NCBI GenBank assembly: GCA_946807835.1
Contig: OX327699.1
Location: 18,154,014 to 18,218,013 of the forward strand
Length of the DNA stretch: 64,000 nt
Direction of reading: 5' to 3'
Origin: Ailanthus altissimus
Lineage: Eukaryota; Streptophyta; Magnoliopsida; Sapindales; Simaroubaceae
Positions 36,504-47,000 of the stretch are shown here, piece after piece. Position 1 is the first letter of the stretch, and each line of letters starts with the position of its first letter. The notes beneath the pieces are model-generated. The model searched no databases and was not told where the DNA came from. It was given only the letters and a program-made list of their open reading frames with translations. The position numbers and the translations under genes were made by a program.

Positions 36504-38041
36504 TGATGAACACATGAAAATGCATGTTGTTAAGAGATTCAATCACCATTTAATGTCACTAATTTTAGTGTTTTCTGTATTTTTAGCTTGAAATAAAGTG
36601 TTCTCCTTAAATTGTGATTAATGAATGTTATTTGGACAGGTTTAGGTAAACTGGACATAACTCTCAATGTAGAAATCGAAATGAAGAAATTCTTGAACCT
36701 GGTGCAACATGACTCAATCTTACACAAATTTGAAGAATAGTGGAAAATCCAAATCCAACATGTTATGGGCCAAAAATTGAGATACAACAGAATCGGACTA
36801 CAACTCTTACCCAGCTTGACCCAATTCACGTATTTGGACCGTATCTCACAAAATACGTACTCAATTGGTATAATTCTTGAAGCTGTAAATTGCTGACTTT
36901 ACTATCAACAACTCGTATGTTTATGATAAAGTCCAAATCAGCCGTTATCATGGACCAAATCGCATTGCAAGTGGGTAAAATGGTTGTTGGCCGAATTCTG
37001 ATGTATCTTTGGAATGTTGCTCATATCTCATTGGATACTCATCCAATTTGCATGAAATCAGTGCCTATGGAAAGAAGAGTCAAAATTCTACAACTTTCAT
37101 GTCGGCTGCAGAAGTTGAATTGATCATTTACATTATCAAAAATGTGCTGCAAGTGGATACATGAGTTATTAGCTTACAATTATTGAAGATTGATGTCATC
37201 CATGACATATGTCCATTCATTGCCTATATAAGGAGACCCTTAGGACGTTTTTAATAGATAATTTCTCTCTTCTTTTATTCTCCTTAACATGTATTGTAAT
37301 TTAGGCTAGAGTTCCTAGCAAGGCTAAGAGATGAACTTTTATGTGTAGTAAATCTACTTCCATGCTTTGATTCGGTGTCAAGAGCTATAAATGTTGTAAG
37401 TTTGGTTTTGATTAAACTCTTATCTATTTTATTTTCTATAATCCAGAGGTTATAATTCTCATGTCTCATATATGTTCAGTCATGCTTTTCTTATGTGATT
37501 CATGTTGATTTATAATTGTTACTGGTTATATTGTTTTATATGTTAATCTTTTACTGCAGTATTGTCAATTTGATATATTGTCGATCTTGGATAACATGTA
37601 AGGGCAATAAATGTTTGATATTCAAGTTAATCTTTTACTGCTATATTGTCAATCTTAGATAACTTGTATAAATAACATGATGTGTGTTAATGCTTGCAAA
37701 GAGTTTAACTAAATCAAATACATGTGTTATCAAATGTGCTATATATTACATACCTTCCGATTGATTGTTTGGGATGTGAAACTTTCAGTTGAGTTATAAA
37801 TATCGAATCAAAGTATAGAGTAGATTTATAAAGCATAATTGTGATTCTCAAAGCCTTCTTAAATCATCATAAGACATTTTTCTCAATTCATAGACAATTC
37901 TATCTCATCTGTTTAAATCAATTAACCCTTTGCTACTGCTTTAATATTTTACTTCACTAACCTATTTTGCCAAGAGCTTCCTCGTGGGATCGACACCTCA
38001 ATCTATACTGTGATAGCCGCGTTATATTTTGAGCGTAAACA
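36504..38041 (+). mobile_element. solo LTR of unassigned, probably Ty3-type, family
   Basis: It starts TGATGAACACATG (36504) and ends GAGCGTAAACA (38041), with a perfect duplication ACCTC (36499-36503 and 38042-38046). A TATA-like CCTATATAAGGAGACC lies at 37222-37237 and the end contains GTGGGATCGACACCTCAATC, a pattern seen before primer sites in Athila/Ogre-like LTRs. It is 1.54 kb, with no second copy in the window. It lies within the tail of the antisense gene, whose codons rejoin in phase when it is removed. Open frames at 36539-36829 and 36890-37123 belong to the LTR. Confidence 0.78.
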
Positions 38042-38046
38042 ACCTC

Positions 38047-38395
38047 TTCGAGGAGAGCTACCCAAAAATTGACCTGAAATAGATGTGAGATATGGTTTCT
38101 AAAGGGTAGGTCCAAAGGGATAGGCTTCTCAAGCTGTGGCAGAAGTTACTGTCCCAGTTCAGACTAAGAAGGCTATGATACTGCTCTCATAATTTAGACG
38201 ATTGCTCAGGATCCACATGTTCAGCAACTAGCTGTTATACCAGTTCTAGAGGCTCTAGTTCCAACTACCCAGGACGAGGCTCCTCAGATCGTTCCTCCAC
38301 CCAGGGAGGTTCTACTTACTGCTACTGCGACTTTAGGCAGTGCCACTGTTGTTGACTTGGAATCCTCTAACACTACTTTTGCCGCCTAATAGACG
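38047..38395 (+). pseudogene. C-terminal tail of the Tat antisense gene
   Basis: Starting FEESYPKIDLK, then after a stop and one frame change a tail rich in Ala, Val, Pro and Thr (DPHVQQLAVIPVLEALVPTT, QIVPPPREVLL) ends FAA and tandem stops near 38390. The T-rich stretch after it (38396-38530) with AATGAATA-type sequences could be the 3' UTR and polyadenylation region. Confidence 0.5.
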
Positions 38396-38989
38396 ATTTC
38401 CTCTATTTTTCTCTCTTTTTTTTATGAGTGTTTTCTTTTTTTGTAATTTTGGACCACAGTGCTGAACTATAATTTATTTTTTGAATGAATACAAGTTTCT
38501 TTCTGTTAATTTTGCTAATCATTTGTACTTATTCGCCTTTGTTGATCTTTTTAACAAGCATACACTTGTTCTTCTGCATGAACTGATGATAATAAGATGT
38601 TAATTCTATTAATGGAAATCTTGTTCGGATTTTGTTGTAATATGTGGCGATCTGCATAGAAAAACTTGTTTAGTTGAATAATGTCCAAAAAAAACTTCGG
38701 TTGAGATTGTCTTTGAATATAATTAACACTATGTAGAAATAATCCAAGCCATAATAGTAAACGTATTTGATAAAAAGCAACTTGTTCGAACATCAAGGAT
38801 GTGCTTAACAATGTTTTTAGGAAGAACTCACAATCTTTTGGTATACATGTTGAATGATGTCGAACAGGTGAAATGATGTCTATTCAGTCTTAAAAGTACA
38901 CAGTATACCTTTTCCCATTGCAAGGTAATTCTTTTTTAAATGTCATACTTCTTTATGGAAATAAAGGGTATTAATCCTACTTGGTTGAT

Positions 38990-40080
38990 TCTTGTGAGTA
39001 CATAGAACATAGTCCTTACTCAACCAGTCATGGGCCACCTCTTGAGTATCGCACCCCTACAGAGACTACTTCAAATAGCGTTGGCCCTGTTTGGTTGGTC
39101 ATAGATAACTTTTTGAGTGCAGTACACCTGTAGGGACTACCTTTAAGAGCGTTAACCATGCTCGGCTAATCGTGAGTAACCTTTTGAGTGTCGTACCCCT
39201 ATAAGGACTACTTCTAAAAGCATTAACCTTCTTGGTAGATTCCTGGGCAACTCTTTGAGTGTCGTACCTCTGTAAGGATTACCTCTAAGAGTGTTAACCT
39301 CGTTCACTGATCCTAGGTAACCTCTTGAGTGCTACACCCCTACAGGGACTACCTTTAAGAGCATTGGCCCTACTTGGATGATCCTAACTAACCTCTTGAG
39401 TGTTGTACCTCTGTAAGAACTACCTCTAAGGGAGTTAACCCTATTTGGCTGATCATGGGTAACCTTTTAATGTCGCACCCCTACAGAGACTACCTTTAAG
39501 AGCGTTAACCTTCTTAGTAGATTCCTGAACAACCCCTTGAGTGCCGTACCCTTGTAGGGACTACATCTAAGAGCGTTAACCTCGCTCGGTGGTTTTAGGT
39601 AACATCTTGAGTACTGCACCCCTACAGAGACTACTTCTAAGAGCATTAACCTTCTTGGTAGATTCTAGGCAACCTCTTAAGTGTCATACCCTTGTAGGGA
39701 CTACCTCTAAGAGTGTTAACCCTGCCCGACTGATTTAAGATAACCTCTTAAGGGCCGTACCCTTACAAGAACTACCTCTAAGAGCGTTGACCCTACTTAG
39801 ATGATCGTAGGTAACCTCTTGAGTGCTGCACCCCTAGAGGAACTACCTCTAAGAGTGTTATCCCTGCTTGACTGATCTTGGATAACCTCTTGAGTGCAAC
39901 ACCCCTACAGGGACTACCTCTAAGAGCGTAAACCTTCTTGGTAGATTCTTAGAAAACCCTTTAGTACCGCATCCTTGTAGAGCCTACCTCTAAGAGTGTT
40001 AACCCTGCTTGAATTATCCTGGGTTATCTCTTAAGCTCCACACCCCTACAAGGAATTTCTCTAAGAGTGTTGGTCTTTTT
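38990..40080. repeat. tandem array, ~70.5 bp unit, about 15 copies
   Basis: Units share the pattern AACCTCTTGAGTGCYGYACC, then CCTRYAGGGACTACCTCTAAG, then AGCGTTAACC and a variable part. Starts of the GAGTG block fall near 39045, 39114, 39185, 39257, 39327, 39396, 39467, 39538, 39608, 39678, 39748, 39819, 39889, 39961 and 40032. Variable parts alternate between a CTTCTTGGTAGATTC type and a CTGCTTGACTGATC type. It lies between integrase and the antisense gene of the Tat element, the hypervariable 3' region in which this lineage is known to carry tandem repeats. Confidence 0.93.
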
Positions 40081-40259
40081 TCTTGATTTTTCCATCCACA
40101 AGTTAGGCTATGAGCAACCATTCAGTTTTATAAACATGTAAGAAAATTACTTCATTAGAATTTTATTCAAATATAGGAAGTACATGGAATATTATTCTTG
40201 CAAAAAGATGTTTGATAACATATAAGCTTCAAGGATAATACTTCTTTAGCAACTCGGCA

Positions 40260-41098
40260 TTTCATGGCTTTTTTACCACTTTTTCATCAGTCATTTCGAG
40301 GTTGTAGGCTCCCCTTACCTTTTTGAAAACTTTGTAAGGGCCTTCCTAGGTCAGTCCGAGGACTTTATCTGCTGGTTCTTAGTGTTGTAGATGACGTTTT
40401 TTAGCATAAATTCCCCTTTCATAAATTCTCGTGCCCGACCTTTCTTATTGTAATATCTAGCAACCTTCTGTTGATAAACTGCTACTCAAATTTTGACTTT
40501 CTCTCTCAACTGCTCGATTGACTCCAAGTATCCTCTAATCAATTCACTGTTGGCGACTTTTGAGAAGTATAGCACTCGGTGTGTTGGTGTCCTGATCTTA
40601 GCAAAAATCACAGGTTTACAATCGAAGGTAAATGAGAATGAAATTTCCCCCATGGCTGTTTTACTCGTAGTCCTAAGAGCCCAAAGCACCTCAGGCAGTT
40701 CCTCCACTTATCCTTCTTTCCTGTCAGTCAACTTTTTTTAAAACAATTTCTTAATACTCTTATTGAAGGATTCTACCTGGCTGCTGGTCTTGGGTAGACC
40801 GGTGATGCAAACAACAACTGAACTCCTAATTACTTGCATAAATCCCTGAATTTTTTATTATCGAACTGTTTCCCATGATCATTGATAATTGTGTAGGAAT
40901 CGTATATCGGCACAGTACATTTCTTCAAACAAAATCCCACATACTCTTCTCTGTAATCTTCAAAAGTGATTCAAACTCGATCCACTTGTTAACGTATCCA
41001 TCACTATGACCACATACTTACAGGATCCTCTTCTTTGAGGTAGGGGACCTATCAAGTCCAACCCTCACTGGGCAAACAGCCATGGCTGCCATAGTAGT
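40260..41098 (-). pseudogene. Tat element integrase core and C-terminus (broken)
   Basis: The minus strand shows the integrase start-of-core WTW/VPYL-like region (41040-41080), the second-aspartate region near 40880-40900 (INDHGKQFDNKKFRDLC), then a PVYPR segment. EELPEVLWALRTTSKTAMGE follows at 40640-40707. The C-terminal VARYYNKK and an NAELLKK-type end finish at about 40260. Stops interrupt each part. It is separated from its zinc finger (42439-42715) by a solo LTR. The enzyme would insert the element's DNA. Confidence 0.82.
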
Positions 41099-42438
41099 TG
41101 ATAAGGGTATATTTAACATTTATTTTTTTATATTTTTATTTTGATATTTTATTATTTTATGAGAATAAATTGCTATTTATGTGCAAAAAATTCAAAATAT
41201 GTACTTATCACCACAATGCCACAAGCTTTACCGCCCTAACACTAGAACTTGAGACAAAATAAGAAAAATAACCTGTTGAAGTTGCATATTTTTTGCCCCA
41301 GTGCTAGCAAGCCACTGCTCTAGTGATAGCCCAGCATCTCAATGTTATGTCGCCACCGCTCCAGCGATACAACCTTTTCAACGTGGTGCCTCAGTGACAG
41401 CAAGGTAGCACTCGAGCGGTAGTGCGATCTCTGACCTGACAAGAATAAGAGATTTCAAGCCCAAATCAATCCTTATAAAAGGTCACTCGTCCTTAGCCCT
41501 TAAAGAGCATCCAAGAACATCAAGAACACACAACACAAGTCTTAAAGAGTAATTGGAGCATAATTAAAGCTGCCATAAAGAGAAATTTAATGTGTTCTTC
41601 GCCATCAAGAGTTTTTTAAGCAGCACAATCAAGAGCAATTTGACGTCTACATCAGTTTGCTATTGATTGTATCATAATTTCTTATTATTTTTGTCGTTGT
41701 TCTCTTATAGCCATAAACTAAATTTTCTTTCTAGGGTTAATACTTAAACTTAATATATGCGTTTAATTTCTATATCTTTCTAATATTTAATAAACTTAGT
41801 TCTTTGTTATTCAATTTACTTGTTCTTAATGCTTCAATATATCTAGGCAATATATGGTGAATGAATTGGTAATATGTTTTATAAACTCCGAAGAGGAATC
41901 ATTATATTTAGACCTAAGTAATTTGATGCATGATTGTAGAGTAACATTCAATGTTGCATATGCAAGTTTAAAATTAGGATAGGAATATAAGTAATTGGCA
42001 TGCATGATCAATAAGACTTAATCTTAATTTATTACAAGTACTATAGGAATAGAGGTATTTGGTAAATTAAGGTATACTTGTATGACCTTAAGAGAGACTC
42101 TTTAATACATTAGTCTTAATCAACAACAAAAACTAAGAAAATTAAATATTAGAGGATTAATCATTAGAAAGCATATTAAAGGATAGTATTAACCCTATGT
42201 TTTCTCTATCTTGTTATCTTCCAAATCTCTTTACATTGTGTCATTACTTTTATATTTTTAAATTCATTCTTAGATTTTTATTTTTCTGAATAGTTACTAA
42301 AAAGACATAATTTTAATACTTGGTTAAAAAGAAAATATTATCCCTGTTGGTTTGACATCTGACTCTTTTGTTCCTTTATTATTTATATACGATAATGTAT
42401 ACTTATAATCAATTATAAGATATAAAAATATCGCATCA
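41099..42438 (+). mobile_element. Ogre/Tat/Athila-type solo LTR, + orientation
   Basis: It starts TGATAAGGGTATATT and ends AAAATATCGCATCA, 1.34 kb, with duplication GTAGT (41094-41098) against ATAGT (42439-42443). It contains a GC-richer island at 41225-41450 (CGCTCCAGCGATAC, ACTCGAGCGGTAGTGCG). It is an inverted copy of 42716-44171: for example TTGCATATGCAAGTTTAAA near 41960 is the complement of the segment near 43190. It splits the Tat integrase between zinc finger and core. Confidence 0.85.
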
Positions 42439-42715
42439 ATAGTCAACTCCTTAGCTAGTGCCTATTTTCTGTCTGCGAATCTCTGACAGACATCGCAGCG
42501 TCTGACCAGTTTTTTGGCATCTTAGAGAGAAGTGGGCTGGTAGTATCTAGTTCTAAATACCTTGTGAGCCAGTGCTTCCATTCTAGAGTGGTTGCCGTAG
42601 ATCTCTTCGTGAACTTCTCTGAGGACCCTTTCAGCTTCATGTAGGCCCAAACACCTCATGTAAGGATGAGAGAAGTCGCGTCTATATCGTATCCCATCAA
42701 TAACTAAATACCGAG
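42439..42715 (-). pseudogene. Tat element integrase zinc-finger region (fragment)
   Basis: 277 bp of Tat pol are left between two solo LTRs. The minus strand holds the start of integrase: a GEVHEEIYGNHS-like stretch, then HKVFRTRYYQP and a KKLVRRCDVCQRFAD-type end, split over two frames. The histidine and CxxC of the HHCC finger are visible in those frames. The 61-codon frame at 42455-42640 covers it only partly in phase. Confidence 0.72.
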
Positions 42716-44171
42716 TGATGCGATAATTCTATATCATAAAATTAAGTGCAAGTATACACTATCGTATGCAAGTAATAAAGGGACTAAATAGTCGAATGTT
42801 GAACCCACAGGGATAATTTCTTCTTTTTAACCAATTACTAAAATGATATCTTCCTAATAATTATTCAGATAAATAAAAATCTAAGAATGAATGTAGAAAA
42901 TATAAAAGCAAAAACACAATGCAAAGAAATTTAAGTGATAGCAATAAAGAGAAAACCTAGGATTAATACTATCCTTCAATATGCTTTTTAATGATTAATC
43001 TTCTAATATTTAACTCCCTTAGTCTTTGTTATTAATCAAGACACTAATGTATTCACAAGCCTCTTCCAAGGTCATGCAAGTATACCTTAATTTACCAAAT
43101 ACCTATAGTACTTGTAATAAATTAAGATTCATTAAGATTAAGTCTTATTGATCATACATGCCAATTATGTATATTCCTATCCTAAATTGAAACTTGCATA
43201 TGCAACATTGAATGTTACTCTACAATCATGCATTAAATTACATATGTCTAAATATTATGATTCCTCTTCCAAGTTTATCAACAATATTACCAACTTATTC
43301 ACTATATATTGGCCAGATATATTGAAGCATTAAAATCAAGTAATTTGAATATCAAAGAACTAAGTTTATTAAATATTCTAAAGATATGGCAATTAAGCAC
43401 ACATATTGAGTTCAAGTATTAACCCTAGAAAATAAGTTTAGCTCATGGCTACAAGAGAACAGCAGTAAAAATAATAATAAACCATGATACAATCAATAGC
43501 AAACAGATATAGACGTCGAATTACTCTTGATTATGCTGCCTAAGACACTCTTGATGCCAAAGAACGCCTTGAATCTCTCTCTAAGGTTGCTTCAATTAAA
43601 CTCCTATTACTCTCCAAGACTCGTGCTCTGTATTTTTAGTGTTCTTGAATTGCTTTAGGATGCTCTTAGATTTTCTTGGATTGATCTAGGTTGCTCTTGG
43701 ATGCTGGGAATGAGTGGCTTTTTATAAGAATTGATATGAGCTTGAAATCTCAATTCTCATCGGACTAGGACTCGTGCTACTGCTAAGGCGCTATCCAGTT
43801 GTCGCTGGGGCGACGTGTGAAAAAGGCTTCACCACTGGATCGGTGGGATGTGAGCGCTGGGGCGCTGGTTTGTCGCTGGTGTGGTAAAGGTCTGGCGCTG
43901 GGGTGCCAGATGCGACTTCAACAGGTCAATTTTCTTATTTTGATCACTATTCCAGCGCTAGGGCGGTAATACTAGTGGCGCTGGGGCGATGGACACATAC
44001 TTTGAAAACTTTGCATTCCAGCGCTGGGGCGATAATACTCGTTTTTCTTTAAATTTCGTTCAAGTCCCTATAAATAACAATAATGCACATAAATAGTCAT
44101 CTATTCTCATAAAATAAAAAAATATCAATAATAAAAACATGAAAAAATATATAACAATTTTGCCCTTATCA
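42716..44171 (-). mobile_element. Ogre/Tat/Athila-type solo LTR, minus orientation
   Basis: The minus strand begins TGATAAGGGCAAAATTG (44171) and ends TATCGCATCA (42716), 1.46 kb. Possible duplication CCGAG (42711-42715) against TCGGG (44172-44176) has two transitions. It contains a run of GCGCTGGGGCG-type repeats at 43770-44045. With the + copy at 41099-42438 it forms an inverted repeat with a 277-bp spacer. Confidence 0.82.
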
Positions 44172-45190
44172 TCGGGCTGCTCGGTATTTGAGTTTGCGAG
44201 CTTCTCGTTTATCTGCTAGGAAGGTCCCATTTTGGATGTAGTCCCTGATTGAATCTATCCAATTATGCTGGGAATCGATCTACATGACCTATTCTTCTTC
44301 CTAAGTGCTTGGCGCAGGAATGAATTCTATGGGGACGGTCTGAGGCAACCGAGCCTCTTTGTTGGAGGCTAGCCAAGCTATTACATCTGCTCGATGGTTT
44401 TCGCTCCTTAGGATTAGCTCCATCTTGACTTCTTTGAACTGGCTCATCAAGTCTTTGAATTTTGTCAAATAAGCTATCATTTTCTCCTCTCGAGCTTCAA
44501 AGTTACCATTTACTTGGTTAACCATTAATTGGGAGTCATTCTTCACTAGTATATCTATAGCTGCTACTGCTCGAGCTATCCTTAATTGGTAAGGAAAGCC
44601 TCATATTTTGCTACGTTGTTAGAGGCTTTGAATCTAAACCTGATAACATAACTCATTTCATCCCTTTTTGGGCTAACTATGACTATTCCTACTCCACACC
44701 CTTGTAGGTTAGATGCCCTATCAAAGTAAAGCTCCCAAGGTGCATTTCTCATAAGAATCTATCCCTCACCCCCCCTACTTTCATCCCCCCACGCATAAAT
44801 TTCGCTACGAAATCTGCTAGGGGCTGCTCTTTAATAGCCGCTGAGGGTTTGTATTGCAGGTCGAATTCACTCAGCTCAATTGACCACCTGACCAAGCGAC
44901 CCAAAAAATATAGCTAATGCAGAATCTATTTAAGTGGCTGATTAGTCAGAACCACAATCATGTGAGCTTGGAAGTACAGTCGTAGATTTCTACCTGATAT
45001 TATAAATGGCAGTAGTAACTCTTCCGCATGGGGTATCTATTCTTTGGGTCAGTGAAGGATTTACTGATGAAATAGACTGGTTGCTAAACTTCAATCTCTT
45101 TTTTGACTAACACTGAGCTTATTGCTTTATCTAAAATAGCAAGGTATAACATGAGTTTATTTCTATAAGTAGGAACGGCGAGGTGGACGA
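44172..45190 (-). pseudogene. Tat element RNase H domain (broken)
   Basis: From the RT side come LTNQPLK, GRLVRWSIELSEFDLQYKPS and IKEQPLADFVAK (44780-44960), the connection region. The second RNase H half follows at 44301-44546: DSQLMVNQVNGNFEAREEKM, then RADVIAWLAS, ending VPIEF. Stops lie between. RNase H removes the RNA strand during reverse transcription. The solo LTR at 42716-44171 abuts its 3' side. Confidence 0.82.
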
Positions 45191-46100
45191 GCTAGGAAAG
45201 GTATGCTATAAGTTGCTGGAAAGCCTTCATACACTCTGGGGTTCGTATATTCTTTTCTCTCTTCTTTATCACTTGAAAAAACTCAAAACATTTATCGGTG
45301 GCTTAGGAAATAAATCTGCTCAGAACTGTTACCCGTTCTATAAGCCGTTGAATCTCCTTAACTATATTGGGAGACTTCATCTCTAGTATGGTTCAGATTT
45401 TGTCTAGATTAGCCTCTATTCCCCTTTTACTAACCATAAAGTCTAAGCACTTGCCGAACTTAACTCCAAAGGCACGCTTTTCAGGTTCAACTTCATGTTA
45501 TGTTTCCTTAGAATCTCGAAGACCTTCAATAGGTCTTTCTCTTAGTTCACAGCTTCCATGGACTTAACTATCATATCATCTATGTAAACTTTCATATTTT
45601 TGCCTATCAAAGGCTTGAACAGCTTATTCACTGACCTCTGGTAAGTATCTCCCTTGTTTTTTAGGCCGAACGGCATCACATTATAGCAATAAGTCCCTTG
45701 ATTAGTCACAAATGAGATTTTCTCCCGGTCTGTGGAAAACATGGGATCTAGTTGTAACTAGAGAAAGCATCTATGAAGCTGAGCAGCTCATGCCTTGTGG
45801 TAGAGTCGACCCACTAGTCTATCTTAAGGAGAGAAAATTTATCTTTGGGGCATGCCTTATTAGGTCGATGAAGTCAACACACATCTTCCACTTCCCGTTT
45901 GCTTTCTTTACTGTGACTACATTGGCTGACCAATTAAGGTAATAAACTTCCCTGATGAATTCTGCCGCTAATAACTTTTTTACTTCCACCTCCACCGCTT
46001 TATTTCATTCTTTGTTGAATATCCCTTCTTCTGCTTGATCAGCTATAAAGTCGGACTTACTGCCAGCCTATAGAAAGCCAGCGCAAGATCAATTCCTAGC
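45191..46100 (-). pseudogene. Tat element reverse transcriptase (broken)
   Basis: The piece at 45542-45742 reads MFSTDREKISFVTNQGTYCY, then VMPFGLKNKGDTYQRSVNKL and KVYIDDMIVKS. So the catalytic YIDD box is intact even though flanking frames are broken. Upstream (45750-46100) is the fingers region in other frames, and downstream (45190-45540) the thumb with an LNPEK-like stretch. Ty3/gypsy RT is recognised by the PFGLKN and YIDD motifs. Confidence 0.85.
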
Positions 46101-47000
46101 ATATCCTCGTGTGACCATGCACAAATGTCATAGAATTCTCGTACTAGCACTATTAACCCTTCTTTGACTTCAGGTTTAAGTTGAGAACTGATATTGACCA
46201 TCTTCTTTGGCGCGTCAGGTTTAACTTAAACTAAACTCAATTCCTCTACTAGCTCGAGCGATCCCTCATCCGCACCTCATAGATCAATGGTGGAAATGCA
46301 GTAAGTCCTCTTAGTCGATACAGTATAGTAACTCTTGGCCATCTTCTGATCTCTTGCTACAACTCTTATACACTCTGCGGCCTAAAATTTATGCTACTGA
46401 TAGTTTATGGACAAAGCAGCATTGGTATTTCTCATGAAGGGCAGCTCAAGCAAAAATCTTGTATGGGAATAGCTGGTCAACTACCACAAAGTTGGTCATA
46501 ACCGTCTTCTCATATGATTTTTGACCCAAGGTCATAGGAAGGGCTACTATCCTGATTAACATTATATAACTCTCCCCAAACCCTTACAATGAGGTCTAGG
46601 TTTTTTTCATGTGCAAATTTTTTATCTTCAACTCATCTAAGGTGTCTTTGAATATTATGTCGACCGAACTACCAAGGTCAATAAACACCATGTTAACTTC
46701 TATACCTGTCATCTATATGACCACAACAAGTATATCATCGAGTGGGTAGTTTACTCCTGCAGTATCTTTGTCAGTGAACATTATGGGGACTTCTTGTTAT
46801 AATCACGACTTTTTGGTTAGTGGAATATTACACATAACCTAATGCTCCATCATTAAATATCGCAAGTCATTTTTTCTCTAACGGTTTGAATCACCGTTCA
46901 GTGTGGGTCCTCTAGATATAATCATGGCAGTGCTAAGGTTTGATCTACTTAGACGATTAGCAGTTAGGTTGCGTTGCCTATCTGCTTAAAATTCCTCTAG
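46100..47000 (-). pseudogene. Tat element protease region (broken)
   Basis: Near 46640-46760 the minus strand gives NYPLDDILVVVI, then VNMVFIDLGSSVDIIF, the retropepsin active-site region of plant Ty3 elements, where the usual D-T/N-G reads DLG. Downstream the LDELKIKNLHM segment leads towards RT. Upstream near 46880-46930 an ISRGPTL-type stretch marks the gag-protease linker. Stops are frequent. Confidence 0.7.

Larger units (their letters stand above)
20812..38395 (+). pseudogene. antisense gene of the Tat element (gypsy-type transposon protein), split twice
   Basis: It opens MALGHRIDLGLPIINMAVEE and resembles the plant family called putative gypsy-type transposon (Transposase_28) in the middle: HAEFLRL, then PMQPYF and a VKSWNDNWF-like stretch near 35000. 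A coiled-coil-like segment follows (36090-36420, RERVRKLTEQIEGLESGRAE) and a Pro/Ala/Val-rich tail ending at a stop near 38390 (DPHVQQLAVIPVLEALVPTT). Likely introns include about 35954-36056 (GTAAGG to TTCTTAG). Insertions at 21277-34738 and 36504-38041 interrupt it; the codons on either side are in phase once one target duplication is removed. Internal stops show decay. Function is unknown even in intact relatives. Confidence 0.65.

Noticed and set aside
38990..40080. CRISPR-like appearance of regular repeats
   Set aside because: Units are contiguous ~70-bp tandem copies without unique spacers, in plant nuclear DNA inside a retrotransposon.
40493..40741. 82-codon + frame over the integrase region
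   Set aside because: It is the opposite strand of recognisable Tat integrase (40486-40707 minus).
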